From assembly GCA_028622995.1 (NCBI GenBank), contig JAJQJQ010000018.1, positions 2,170,001 through 2,234,000 of the forward strand: a stretch of 64,000 nt of DNA, read 5' to 3'. The position numbers were made by a program, and so were the translations under genes. The DNA comes from Panagrolaimus kolymaensis. Its lineage: Eukaryota; Nematoda; Chromadorea; Rhabditida; Panagrolaimidae. Positions 1 through 12,392 of the stretch are shown in pieces; the stretch's first letter is position 1; every line of letters starts with the position of its first letter. Below the pieces are notes generated by a model that ran no database searches, was not told the origin of the DNA, and saw only the letters and a program-made list of their open reading frames with translations.

Positions 1-211
1 ATAATCCATGCACATTTCTACTTGCCATGGCCAACTGTAAGGAATGGCAACTTTACCACCGACAATACGGGATTCATCAGGAGCAATAGGGGTTTTACCA
101 CAATCGGGCAATACTGCCAACGAAGTGGCTACTAAAAATCCAATATTTACTTTAACCTTTTAAGCATATTAACCTACCGCATACAGTCGCCAAAACAATC
201 AGAGTATACAT
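1..211 (-). CDS. Secreted trypsin-like (S1) serine protease, 5' part only
   Basis: Two exons are visible on the minus strand. Exon 1 (211..178) starts MYTLIVLATVC, a hydrophobic secretion signal, and ends at a GTAGGT donor. Exon 2 resumes at 131 after a TTTTTAG acceptor and runs off the window edge. The joined frame reads through a short propeptide containing LPDCGKTPIAPDESR and then RIVGGK, the classical activation site of chymotrypsin-fold proteases, followed by a YSWPWQVEM-type segment. From family knowledge, cleavage before IVGG would create the active enzyme, and the propeptide cysteine probably stays disulphide-linked to the catalytic domain. The catalytic His, Asp and Ser all lie outside the window, so activity and specificity cannot be judged. 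Confidence 0.85.
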
Positions 212-628
212 AGCTGTTATGCCTATGAAATGAGCAACTTAAAGATGGCTGCTGTTAATTTTATACCTTCCTTTTTCAACACTCGCCTATTTGGATTCTT
301 TATCAAAAAAAATAAAAAAGCTAACAGGACAACTATAAAGTGTTATCACTGTTTTTTGTTTCCGGATTTGAAGCAATGTTTGTACAAAAAAATGATGCTG
401 AAAAGAACAAAGACGAAAATTAACGGTCATTTGAAAAGTAGTCATGCATGTATTCTAATCCTTTGAAATCAAGAAAAAAATTGTAAAAATCTAAATGTAG
501 CACAATGAATGAGAAATGTTATTTGTTCTTCTTGTGATTTTCATACTTTGCATAATGACTATGTATGTATATTTGTACTACTTATACAAGGTTTTTAAAG
601 CATTTATTCAATACAAAACAGAAAATAT
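212..628. other. Intergenic: protease promoter and PITHD1 3' flank
   Basis: AT-rich, with no coding potential or splice pattern I trust. It should hold the promoter of the leftward protease gene and the 3' end of PITHD1. The 78-codon ORF at 230-466 is low complexity and unsupported. Confidence 0.5.
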
Positions 629-1365
629 TTAACAGATATCATAATGGTTTGCTTCTGGGATACTATGTTTATGATCATCAGGCATAGCACGAGCTTCATA
701 AGTTGCAATAGCAATTTTTTCACGAAAAGCATGTTGAAAAGATCCACGAAGACCAATGTAATAAATTCTTGTTTCTTCTCCACCGAAGTTTGAAGGAAAA
801 TGAAGAGTTAAATGATGAATATTGCCAAATTTCGTAACAACCAAAGGATAATCAATTTTTGCTTCATCATCTTGTTTCAATTGCATTTCTTGATCAGGTT
901 TAGCTCCTTCAACATCATCAAACGCCATCTAAAATAGTAAGAGAATATGTTAGCGTTATATAAAAGCTTCTTACACTTTCACGATCTTTGAATATTCTAA
1001 CACGAGATGGATGAGTGTCATTCAAATCACCCATAATTGTAATACCCGTAAGTTTAACATGACCAGTAAAAGGAATATTAAATAATAATTCTTCATCAAC
1101 ATCACTTTCAACATAAAAGCTCCTGAAAAATGGATATTTAGTGCTTGTAAAAAAAGAGAAAAGAAACAAACTTGTCTAAATGCTCTCTCCAACCTTTGAA
1201 AACTCTAACACCAGAACCTTCAATACTTTCATTCAAAACAGTGACTTTATCCTTGTCGATCATAGCATTCAAGTTGTATTCAATTCCTTCATCAGCATGT
1301 AAAACTTCTGAGACTTCAGACGAACATCCTCCTCCGCTTCCATGGCCATGACCATGATCACACAT
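629..1365 (-). CDS. PITHD1: PITH domain-containing protein (PITHD1 family)
   Basis: Three exons (1365..1172, 1122..975, 928..629) join in frame to a 213-aa product, the usual size of the PITHD1 family. The N-terminus [16 protein letters not shown] is the His/Gly-rich start typical of these proteins. It is followed by [16 protein letters not shown], then [20 protein letters not shown], then [20 protein letters not shown], and near the C-terminus [18 protein letters not shown]. These match the PITH (proteasome-interacting thioredoxin-like C-terminal) fold. The family is cytosolic or nuclear; some members bind the 26S proteasome, but the function of stand-alone PITHD1 is poorly known. Donors and acceptors are canonical (GTTTGT/TTTTTCAG, GTAAGA/TATTTTAG). 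The next gene, cyclin Y, lies upstream on the same strand. Confidence 0.93.
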
Positions 1366-2112
1366 TGTCTAAAAAAGAAAAGAAGTGAAGATGAGAAGTT
1401 TATTAATCACAACAGCAAAAAAACGCGAGAGATATAATCATTGCAATGTTTATTAAACATCAAATAAAGTTTTACATAAAAAGTAATATACAAAAAAACC
1501 GTTATAAATTGCAAAACCACCAATTTGGATCTTTGCGTTGCAAAAAAATGAATGACAAAAAATTTTTTTTCGTTTTCATAGCCTTTTTTCTTTTCAAGAG
1601 TTTTTTTTTCTTGCAATTTGTTTGTTGAACGTGTAAAACATTTGATTCATACATACACATTTCAAAGCCTCAAAATTAAAATTTTGTTCATATTTTTTTT
1701 GCATGTTCATATAATTGACCATTGCACATCATTCAATACATATCTGGGTTAAAATATTCAGATTCAATAAAAAAAAGTTGATTAAGTTGTTGGAAAGTCC
1801 CGTAGCATTAACAGAAACGTGGCGGTGGAGAAATTAAAGAAAAAAAAATATGGGAGAGACGATTTAAAGTTAAATAAATATAAATTATATTAAGAATAAA
1901 AGTGCTACAAAAAATGCATTTGTGGGCTAAAAAAGAGAAAATGTTTCGAAAATAATTACAGATAATTTTACATGAGAAGTAGGAGATGGATGATGATAAC
2001 AAAAAGAAGAAAAAAAGAGAGAGGATATAATAGAAGTATGTAGCATATAAAAAAGAAGAAGAAGATGGGATTTGAGAAAGGCACGTTTTTGTTTTCGTAT
2101 TAAGTAATTAAA
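1366..2112. other. Intergenic between PITHD1 and cyclin Y
   Basis: AT-rich, gene-free spacer of about 0.75 kb holding the PITHD1 5' flank and the cyclin Y 3' UTR. Purine-rich runs lie around 2000-2070. No conserved element was recognised. Confidence 0.4.
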
Positions 2113-3446
2113 CTAAGGAATAATAACAGGAGCATTTCTTGGTAATTGATCTGTAGAATGTGAACGTTTCATATGGCCGCTATGTGGGATAACTTTATCT
2201 TCATAATTTTTACTTAGTGCCTAAATTAAATGGAAATAACAAAGTGATCATTTACAAAAAATTAGTTTACCTCTAATTTCTCCGCTCTTTCTTTGTACAA
2301 TGGATGAATAGGAAGTTGGAGGTCATTAGCAATGGCTAACATTCTCAATTCATAATAATATTTAGCATACACAGAACTAGGAACATTTATATTAAATTCC
2401 AAGCATTCCAAAAATTGTCTTTCGAGTTCATTCCTAGAATTTTAACTTTTATTTTCCCCTAACTTTAATGGTTATGACTCTTACATGTCATCAACTGTAG
2501 TGTAATGCAAAATTTGGCAATAATCAACATTCCAAACAGCTTGATCATCCCATACTTTGGATGCAAGCATAATTGCACCCAACACAATTCTCCTCCAATT
2601 TGATGGACATAAATCAATTTCAGCATAAGTTAATAATCGTTCAATATATACTAAAGTAATTATGGCACATTCAGCTGTTAATTGAGCTGATACAAAAAGG
2701 GTTCGTATAAATCGATATATCTGACGATGTTCAGGATCATGTGAAAGATTTTCAATTGGAATTGGTTCTCTCTGAAATGGAAATTTTTTAAACTAAAACG
2801 AAAAAGATACGGTTGCTTTTACCGAAATTGGATGCAATCTTTCTTCAAATATTTCCATTAATCTTTCTTGCCCTTGATTTTTTCTATTGGAAATATGATA
2901 AAATATTGCAAGAGATATACATTTAATTGTATTTTTTAAATTTGGTTGAGAAATGGTTGAATCATCTAAGAAAATGGTTGAACAACTATTGGATTTTTTT
3001 AAAGTGCTTGGTTCTTGAAGTTTATCGATATTCAAAAGATAAAATGAGCGCCGATTATCTTTTACTGAAAATACGCATATTTTAAACTTGCGTTCAATTA
3101 TGTATTTAAAAATTACATTTCATTTCACTTTTACTCCGTTCCATAAAAGTTGGCCTCACAGATGGTTGAGTGGATGGATCGAGATCAAATTCTAAAATTT
3201 TTATTTTTGCAACTACTATTGAATGATGTTATTGTCTCTTACCATCAGGAAGTTCCCGTTCACTAATATGGGGCAAGAAATTAACCGAAGCTTTTCGTCC
3301 ATTTGTTTGTGGTGGTGCCTTTAAAAAATAAAATAAAGTACTAATAGTTAAATTAATTCTAGTCTTACCGGAATGGGTGTAAAATTTTTATTAACTTTTT
3401 TAGTTGATTCCCCGCGTCGCCGAAAGCAGCAAGATTTGTTACCCAT
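2113..3446 (-). CDS. CCNY: Cyclin Y
   Basis: Multi-exon minus-strand gene starting at 3446 ([14 protein letters not shown]) and stopping at 2113-2115. The start MGNKSCC fits a myristoylation/palmitoylation site, which in the family places cyclin Y at the plasma membrane. Exon 1 is 3446..3369, exon 2 is 3318..3243, exon 3 begins at 3191, and all verified junctions are in phase. The cyclin box contains [34 protein letters not shown] and [20 protein letters not shown], then [18 protein letters not shown] and [17 protein letters not shown]. This is the CCNY signature, not a mitotic cyclin. The C-terminal tail holds [12 protein letters not shown], a likely phospho-/14-3-3-type site by analogy. Known CCNY proteins bind CDK14/16 (PFTAIRE/PCTAIRE); the nematode orthologue acts in synapse remodelling. 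Confidence 0.93.
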
Positions 3447-4661
3447 AGTTTTCTAAAACAACTTTAATATTAAGATTTCATTTAAGAATAGCCAAAATGG
3501 AAGCCAGAAACAACGAAAATAAACGGTTTTGTTAAAGATTTTACAACAAAATAATGTTTAAAAAATGTTCATGGACACTGCTGCTCCAAATTTAATCGAA
3601 CACTTTTTCTTTATTTTTTTTACTAACAGGCGCTGATGTTGTTATGTCCAGCTGAAGCGACAATGTGCGTTTCGAGACCGCTATATTTCCATTTGAGCAA
3701 GAGAGTTTTTGACTTAAAAGTTAGCTGTCTAACTCAATAAAATTTGGAGCTATCTAAAGAAGTTCTGTTTTTCTTTTTTTGCAACTTAATGTTTTTTGTT
3801 TTAAAGCATTTTGAGTTTTTTGTAAAAATAATGACAGCAAAGGAATGACGTTCGTTAAAAGCTTTTTTTTTTATTGGAAGGAAAAAAATGCAGCTTTGAC
3901 GAAAAAAATGCAGCTTTGACAAAAAAATTGAGATTATTTTTGAAAATTTATACTGTAGGGAGAAACATTTTTAATTTTGATTATATGTATTTATCGTGCT
4001 TCTAAATTGAGGCTTAATTTGTCAATATATGAATATATATTATTTTAATTCTGTTATTGCTACAAATTTATTTTTGTTAAATCCATGATTACATTTTTTT
4101 CAAGGAAATAAAATTTTAAAATGTTAGTCAGCTTAAAAACATGGATGAAGATTCTTAAGGTTCAGCAGGGCAAGGCTTTCTTTTATCTATTTCGTATTTG
4201 ACTCATTCCAGTGAACATCACATAATTTTTTTCCTTCATTTTTTTTTGGCATTTATTTATTATTATTTAAAAAAAAGTAGATGAAACGATTTAATCATGT
4301 TTTTTGGAAGTAGTTTCATTTTTGTATACAATTTTGAAGTACATGCTTAATTTTGTATGCCTTAAATTTTTCTTTTCATTGTTGCTTTTTCTTCTTCCTT
4401 TTTTTTGCTGGACAATACTTACCGGCCCATTTTTTTTTAATTTAGACATCTGCAAACGCAAACAAACATAACAAAAAATTCAAATAATACAATTGAGCAA
4501 AGAAGAATAAAAAATTACAAAAAAGAGACAAATTTTAAAAAAGGAAGTCGTCATCGCAACAAAGACATTTGTTTAAAACAAAAAATTCAAAAAATGATAA
4601 GAAGAAACTATAAAAGGTAGCAAAACGGTTTTGCTTTTATTACAGTCGTCCAGCAAAAGAA
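3447..4661. other. Divergent promoter region, cyclin Y (-) and astacin (+)
   Basis: About 1.2 kb without a gene. It holds an exact 20-bp tandem duplication at 3881-3920 and a TGCGTTTCGAGAC element at 3666-3678 that recurs in another divergent promoter near 42889. The rest is AT-rich. An acceptor-like TTACAG sits 18 bases before the astacin ATG. Confidence 0.5.
3881..3920 (+). repeat. 20-bp perfect tandem duplication
   Basis: The unit GAAAAAAATGCAGCTTTGAC occurs twice back to back (3881-3900 and 3901-3920) without a mismatch. It lies in the cyclin Y upstream region. Confidence 0.95.
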
Positions 4662-6064
4662 ATGCTGACCAACAGCATTGAAACAAATTTTTATATTTTT
4701 TCATTGTTATTTTTATTTTTTGTTGAAACCAATGCGATGCTGCCCAATGACAAGAACATCAACGTCAACATGAGTATTATTCATGACGATATAAGTATGT
4801 GAAATTTAATGCTTCCTTTACTTATTTAATTCTAGTTTAATTAAAGTCTTTTTTTTTATTTTATAGTTTTATCTCCAAAACAAATACAATTTCGAAAATA
4901 TAATGGTGGGGCCAAAAATGTTGCAATTAAAGAACGAAGAAATAATCGATGGGAAAATAATATTATACCATTTAAATTATCAAATAAATATACTACATCC
5001 GAGTAAGATTTGGCTAAATAAAGATTTTAATTTTAGATTAATGCCTTTCGATTTATTTATAGAAAACTAATAATAGAAAATTCATTAAAAACTATTGAAA
5101 GAGTTAGTTGTTTTCGATTTCCAAAATATACGAATCAAATGAATTATCTTGAAATTGATAAACGTGATGGATGCTATTCGTATGTTGGAAAAATTGGTAA
5201 ATAAACTTTTTTAGTTTTTCGTTTCTCAAAAAACTTTTTTTACATAAACATTTTTGTTTTTAGGAGGCCGCCAACTTCTTTCCCTTTCTGAAGGTTGCAT
5301 TTATGATTTTATTGTGATTCATGAAGTTATGCATGTTCTTGGTTTGGAGCATGAACATCAAAGACCCGATCGCGATCAATATATTAAAGTTGAATATAAA
5401 AATGTTGAATCAGATAAAATGGCTAATTTTGGTTTAATTTCTCCAAATGAAGTGGATTATAAATATGAACCATATGATTATCAATCGATTATGCATTATG
5501 ATGGTACAGCATTTGGAAAAAGAGATCCCCAAACAGGTCAAAAACTTGCGACTATGATTCCTCTCAAGGTAATAATTTACATAAATGAAGCAGAAAAAAA
5601 GTCTTTATTTTAGACGGGCATTCAACTTTTGGATAATTTTGAATTAACAACTTTGGATATTACAAAACTCAATAACCTTGGAAAATGTTCAGCTTCCGCA
5701 GGTTAGTCGTCAACAAAAATAAATAAAGAGGAAAAGTATTTTTAGCTCGAACGACTAATGGAGATTGCTACGACAAAGGAATGGGATGCTCAGAGCTTCT
5801 AAACAGCGCAATTTGTTCCAATCCTTTGTACAAAAAATTAGCCACTGAACATTGCGCCTTAACTTGTGGCTATTGTCCCACCACAAAATTTGAACATTCT
5901 CCAATTTGTGAAGATAAGGTATCAAAGCAGTTATTTTTTTAAAACACTTCTTAAATTTTAATTTTCAGCTTCCCAATTGCGCCAAATTTGTTCTCAATGG
6001 GTTTTGTACCAGCAAATTTTACGATTCATCACTTTGTGCTAAAACTTGTAATCTCTGTTCTTAA
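4662..6064 (+). CDS. Astacin (M12A) metalloprotease with two ShK domains
   Basis: Seven exons, the first 4662..4794 (MLTNSIETNF plus a hydrophobic stretch: signal peptide) and the second 4867..5002. The catalytic domain has the zinc site HEVMHVLGLEH followed by EHQRPDRD, the astacin signature HExxHxxGxxHE, and the Met-turn SIMHYDG with its Tyr zinc ligand. It closes with ITKLNNLGKC. Two six-cysteine ShK modules follow, one from about GDCYDKGMGC to CALTCGYC and one from ICEDKLPNCAKF to the terminal CNLCS. Nematodes have a large NAS family with this astacin-plus-ShK architecture; they are secreted proteases of gut, moulting or hatching. An acceptor-like TTACAG just before the start suggests trans-splicing. 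The substrate cannot be inferred. Confidence 0.93.
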
Positions 6065-9000
6065 TTGTTTTATATTAATAATTAAAAGTATTTATAATAA
6101 ATTAATTATTATATTATTCAATTTGTCACTTATTATTACAATATTTTGACTTTAATAATTGTTGTTGTTGCAATCTTTTTATAGATACCCACCAAACCTA
6201 TCAGGTGCTATGATGGCGTAAGAAAAACGAACAAAAAAAAAGCCGGAAATAATAAGATAAAAATATTTCAATATAAAAGTGGGACATTATTTAAACGCTC
6301 CAATAATGCTTGAAAGAGTTTGTTACTTTTTAAAATATTCCTTAAAAATATACTACTGTCTCAAATATTTTTTTTTCTTACGTAAAACAACTTCCTATTT
6401 GTTTTATATGGTTCACTTCAGTTTATTTTTGTCGAAAAGTCTGACATTTAAAAAAAGCGCTAGCTTTTCCATTTTTTTCTTGTCTGAAGCAACCATTTAT
6501 TTTTTCAAGGTGTTGTTGTTGTTGCAGCAAAATTTTAATATTTGATACAATGCAAATTTAACTTTCACGTCACCTTGAGTTTTCAATATCTCCATTCTGA
6601 TAAAGCGTGTTGCAGGTGTTATTATACTTGGATTTTTAAATTAAGAATTATTAGTTAAATTTTTTATAAATTAAAAAATATTCAAACGTCAAAAAGCTTT
6701 TTTAGCAAAAACATATTAAACCACTGTTATTTTTTTTTTGCCCAATTTATTATTATTTTTTTTCAAATAAGATTGTTTTTGTTTGCATGAACTCTTTTTT
6801 TCTGTTTTCTTTTTCTTTCGCTGAATCAAACCTGCAAATGTTTGCTTAAAAAATAAAAATATGTTACAGTCAGCTGAAGAAAAAGTAAGAAAAATAAAAA
6901 GTAAAAGAAGACGAAAAAAGTAACAAAAATAAATCATCCAACAAAAAAACCAACGTGACAGGAAGCTTCTTCTTAACTTTCTCATAATCTGTCTATTTTT
7001 TCCCTCTTATTTTTTGTTATAAAAATTTGTCAGAAAAATAAAAATATTTCAATAAGCTTTTATTTTATTTTGAGAAAAAAAAGAAGTATAAAAAAATTGC
7101 CGAAAAATTTGATAACGTTTAAATACAACAACAAAAAAACCGATGAAGGATGATGTCTCACACTCGAAAGGCTATATTCTTTAGGGAAAACTAACTGACT
7201 TTTCCTCTTCTTTTTTTTATTCTGTGTTTTTTATTTGTTTCATTTTTATTTTATTCGAGGCATGAATGATGATGATGCGAAAATAAGGTTAACCAATATA
7301 AGGTTTCCCTAAGAATGAGTTGAATAAAAATAAAACGTAACAATTTTTTATTCTTTCACATTTGAGTGATAGAATAACCTTTTAGTTTTTTAGTTATTTT
7401 TGCAGCAACATTTTTAACAACAAAAAAAAGGTTTTTGTGCTGCTTTTAAGATTTTGTAATTGCAAACTTCGTTTGTTGCTCCATTTTTGCTTTTTTTGTT
7501 ATTAATTGGCCAATTAAATAAATTTCTGGTTTAAGCGATTTTTCTTTCGAATTAATTATTTAAAACTTTGTCTTAAATATTTTAATAGTTTTTTTTATCC
7601 CTTCTTGCATACTAATGTCTGAATGCAAAATGATAAGTTCTAAAGATGATGATCGCTAGTCAGTCACAAGCTTTTCAATTCATAAATGTCCTTTAATGTC
7701 TGAGAAAAATTTTTTAGAGTAATTTTATTTTAAATGGTTTAATTTATAGACTTTTAAAAACTTAATTATTCCAATTTTTTTTGAAAAAAACGAAGATCTT
7801 AGATTTTTCAAACATTTATACAATATTTTATTCTGGTTCATTTTTAAGTCTGAACGGAAGAAGCACACGCGCTTTTACATACTATTTTCTTATGCTTTTT
7901 GAACTATGAGTGGCACCTTCAAGTACTTCCTACTTTAGCCGTTTTTTGTTATTAATTATTTTCACTTTTTTCCCTCTCTTTATTTTCTGTTTTAGTTTCT
8001 ACAGAAAGAAAAAAAAAGTTGCTTAACTTTTGACAATGAAGTTTCTTTTTTCATCCATCCGGTGCTACTATTTAAACAATGAAAAATAAGAAGATTTTGG
8101 GTCTATTATTCTTTTTTTCTTTCTATTTTTTATTTATATTCTTACCATCATCTCAAGTTTCATCATTGACAAAATTTAAAAAAAAATTATAAATTCACTA
8201 TTACGTTGGTTGAAATATTCTTCTTCTTCATTGCTTTCAGTTATTCAAAAGAGAAATAAACCTTTTAAAATATAAAGTCTTCCATATATTTTTTTATGCA
8301 ATTAGTTACTGCCATCAACTAACCAAATTTGGAAAAGACCTTTCTTTATATTTTATGCTTCCTGCTACCTAACCTTTTCATGCTTTCTCTCTTTTTTATT
8401 TTATTATTTTCTTTTTTTGATCTCTGGGCTGCCTAATTTTATATGAATACATAATAAATTTCTCTTTACCCCACATTATTTAAGTATGCTAACTTTTTAA
8501 GGTTAGATTTTTAATCTGTTGTTGTTTCTAATTTTGACACCAACCTCAAATTTGGTTTTTATAAACCAAGAAAATCAAACACCGTTATATAAATATGTAA
8601 ACATACATCAAAGACAAAACTTTTTTAGTTTATATTTATTTTTATATTTATTTTTTGTCATGTAAAAAAAGAAATACTTTAAATGAAGTTGTTGTTGTTA
8701 GTCTGTAAATGTTCGTTTAAAAGCTTTTCCACTTTTTATGGAAAAATGAAAGAAATATGGTTGGATGTAAGGCTTGAATGATGTTGTATTAGGAAGTTGC
8801 GTCGTCTCCTTCTCGACACTTTTAAAGATTTAGCCAATCTTGATTGTTGTTGTGTCGAGCCATATAAAGAAAAAATTATTAAGTGCTCCTTCATTTTATT
8901 TTTTTTCTTCCAACACCCATAAAAAAAATACTTACATTTGCTTACATTTTTTATCTTTTGTTTTTTCTTAGGCATTTTTTAAAAAGTGTTTCTATTTTTT

Positions 9001-9525
9001 TCCATCTCTTTTTTTAGGGTGTTTGCTTGTCCTTGATGGACTTCTTTTTATAAAAAAAAATAAATTAATGGCACCCAACAGCAGCAAAGTTTGAATAATT
9101 GCTTTTTAAAAATAAAAGCATGCTTGCAATACAAAGCAGCAAGGTTATAATATATTAACTTTAAACTTTTTTATTCTTATTTCTTTTTTTTTTAATTTTA
9201 TGCTTTGGGTGCATACATTTATTTTTAATGCCGTCGTCTATCTTTGCGCACTCCCACTTTCCACTTATCGTTTAAGAAAAAAATGCTGCATATTCCCTTG
9301 AGACCAAAAGAAGCAGAAGAGGTCTAAGAAACAACATAGCAAATTCTTATGATGCGATCTTTCATTCTTTTTTTCTCTTTTAATTGGACCACAACAATCG
9401 AGTAAACATTTTCACAAGTTACTTTTAAATAACCGCGAAAGAAAAAATGTCTTTGCTAAAATAAATGCATTTTTTAATTATACAACAAAAAAGTAGCCAT
9501 ATGTAAATTTAATTTTTTTTTCAGT
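6065..9525. other. 3.4-kb AT-rich gene-free region upstream of the GPCR
   Basis: I see no ORF with nematode codon structure, no RNA gene and no repeat family here. It consists of poly-T/poly-A runs and short CA/GTT-type simple sequence. Such long upstream regions are common for neuronal receptor genes, so it may contain GPCR enhancers; that is inference. Confidence 0.4.
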
Positions 9526-11416
9526 ATGTCCGAAATATGGCTACAAGAACATGATAGAGGCGGATGGTCATTACCCATTCCAATAACCCTTGGAACAATA
9601 AATGTCGTTGTAGTATTAGGAAATATTTTTGTATTGTATATTTTAATTACTCAAAAATCTTTACATACTTCCACAAATTATATTGTATTATCTTTGACCC
9701 TCGCAGATTTTTTACTTGGTGTTATTATATTACCATTTTCTATGATTCAAGTGAGTCTAAACTCTCGAGTAAAATAATTATTTTTTGGTTTATTATTATT
9801 TTTTTAGGAGTATTATAGTGAATGGATTTTTAACGAATTATGGTGCCAAATATGGTTGGCCTTGGATGTATTATTTAGTACTGCATCCATTTATAATTTA
9901 CTTGCAATAAGTTTTGATCGTTATATGGCGGTTAAGCAACCAATTAAATACAAATTCATATCATCAAGTAGAATGATCAAAATTACCATTTCTACTGTAT
10001 GGGCGATATCTGCGTGCCTGGCATTTCCTCCACTTATTTATGATAGTATAGAAATAACGCAGAATGTTGAGAACTCAAAATCAAGAAATAATAATATTTC
10101 AATAATTCCTATTCCAAAAACGTGTACTCCAATGACAAGCAATAATTTTTATATTTTATTTTCTGCTATGGTTTCTTTCATTTTACCTACAATTTTTATG
10201 GTAATTTTTTTTGAAATGTATTTTCCTCTAAATCTTTCGGTGTTTTAGATAATTTTAAATATTTCAATATTTCAAACAGTTCAAGGCTCTAGTCGCCCTC
10301 GACTTTTACCTCTTCCATTAACTTCTCAATCCAGTAATGGCACTACTGTATCTTCTTCACAAAATGGAAGTACATGTTTAAGAGTTCATCGTGGAGGAGG
10401 CGCGGGAAATCGAAATTCAACAGCCGCCATAAATAAATTTAAAAATTCACGAAGTTCTTCAATGCGTTCTCGAGGTGGAATAGGAGGAAACATTCCAACA
10501 TCTCAATATCAATATCCTTCTCTCAGAGGACATAGTAATAGTTTTCGACATTATGAAATGCCAACTGGAAGTAATAACAACAAAGAACAAAAAATGTATG
10601 TAACAATACAACGTAAAAGGTCATCCAGCATTTCAACCATTCCAAATTTTGAAACAACTTTTAATAATGATGACATAATTATAAATAAAGAAGGTTGGAT
10701 TCCGACTATGACAACAAAGAAAATAATTAAAGCAGGTAATTTGAGAAAAAGAATGTTTTTAAATTTTTGCAAAAAAGCTTTTTTGTTTTAGATGCAAAGT
10801 CTGCTCTTGTTAAAACAAAGATCTCTGAACCGGTGGAATATAGTAATAATCGGTTTTATCCACAACAAAGTATGATTGAAAAAACAGCTCGCAGCAGTGT
10901 ATGGTACCCTGCTATTTTAGCTGCATTTGTTGCCGAGAATAAACCAAGTAAATACAGGTGAATATTTTTTACATAAAACTAAATTTTAATGACATCAAAA
11001 AAAATTTAAAATTTAAATTTTAGCCAACGCATGGTTTTTTATCCTCCAATAAATAAAAATAGACAATCATTGAGAACAGAATTACGGGTTGCAAGAACGA
11101 TTGGAATAGTTGTTGGATGTTTTACAATTTGCTGGTTGCCATTTACAATAATTTATATCTTACAGGTACGGTGCTTTTAATTCATTTTACAAATTTATAA
11201 ATTTGTTTTTAGGCGTATCAAACATGCCCGATTGATAAATGCGTTCCTGGATGGCTTTTTACTATAGCCTTTTGGTTAGGCTATGCTAATTCGGCTGTGA
11301 ATCCTTTACTTTATGCGGCGGTTTCAAGAGATTTTCGTTCAGCCTTTCGTAAAGTGTTAGTTGGAAAAGGATCCAGTTTTAGTTTTCACAGTCGATTTAG
11401 CAGTGTTCATTCATAG
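9526..11416 (+). CDS. Biogenic-amine-type class A GPCR
   Basis: Spliced rhodopsin-family receptor with a short N-terminus. TM1 carries GNIFVLYIL and TM2 [11 protein letters not shown] (Asp 2.50). TM3 reads [16 protein letters not shown], where the Asp at position 3.32 is the amine-binding residue, followed by ISFDRYMAV (DRY box). TM5 contains [17 protein letters not shown]6 carries [13 protein letters not shown] and TM7 [15 protein letters not shown] (NPxxY). The third intracellular loop is about 200 residues, rich in Ser, Asn and Arg, which is usual for dopamine, serotonin, tyramine or octopamine receptors. Exons join in phase at GTGAGT, GTAATT, GTGAAT and GTACGG donors. An acceptor TTTTTCAG precedes the ATG by one base, so it is either trans-spliced or has a 5' exon upstream. 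The ligand cannot be assigned. Confidence 0.9.
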
Positions 11417-11534
11417 ACATAGCTAATTTGACTTTTTAAAAAAATATTTGTATGTACATATGTATTATTGGTGTTAAGAAATAAATGCTATTTATTAATT
11501 TTTTGTTCATGCGTTTGATTTATTTCTTTACATT

Positions 11535-12392
11535 TTAAAGACAGCAAATATTTCCTGCTCGGCATGTAGCCCCGCCACCACAGGTTCCATTACGGCATGC
11601 ACCGTATGGAGTAACATTGCCAGGGCATGATGAACAGCAATAACCATTTGCTTGACATGTAAATCCACTGGGGCATGAACCGTTATTGCATCGACCACTG
11701 CTTCTGCCGACAGGGCATTCACAACAATAATTTGAAGGGGTGCAACTGAAACCTTGTTGGCATTGACTGTTAGTACAACTTGCGATAGCTGCAAGGCCAC
11801 CACATGCAACTAAAAAATATATACATAGTTTTAGTGATAATTAGAAATTTAAAAGTTTTACATTGCCATTCATTTCCAGATGTAGTACAACAAAGTCCAT
11901 TCATACATGTTTGTCCTGTAGTACATTGACCAATAGCGCTACATCTTGTGGAAGATAAAGCTCCATTTGGACAAAACCCTAAAGCATTAATTATATCTTT
12001 GATATTCAAATCATAATTACCTGAACTTCCACCAATTGGTGGTGTGGGCGATGGTGAATTAGGTACTGTACAACAACAACCATTAATGCAAGCAGAAACT
12101 CCACTATAATATGGAGTGCATTGAGCTGCAGTTGAGCATCCAACTCCAATCATTCGACCACCATTTGAACATTGATTCTGATTATACCAGCAAGCTATAG
12201 ACTCAAATTAAAATAAAGTTACTTCTGAGAATAACAAAACTTACGATAAAAGGAATAAACTTGATTTGGATAGTTTCCACATAAATAATAAACATTTTGA
12301 CGTTTGCTGCGAGAAATCAAAGATAGAGATGAAACTTCTCCAGCACAAATTTCAATAAAAATGAAAAAAAATCCTAGCGTTAAAAATTTCAT
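11535..12392 (-). CDS. Secreted cysteine-rich repeat protein
   Basis: Starts at 12392 with MKFLTLGFFFIFIEICAG, a clear signal peptide, followed by ISRSKRQ, a furin-type cleavage site. The rest is a series of small modules of the form Cx(4-6)GxCxxGxxCxxxxCC, for example CSAIGQCTTGQTCMNGLCC, CNNGSCPSGFTCQANGYCC and the final CRNGTCGGGATCRAGNICC. At least five modules are seen. A Pro/Ser linker (SPSPTPPIGG) separates two of them. At least two introns interrupt the gene, and the last exon ends at 11535. This resembles nematode lustrin/EB-like extracellular proteins. The role is unknown; cuticle, eggshell or gut-surface matrix are possible. It ends about 120 bp from the convergent GPCR stop. Confidence 0.8.
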
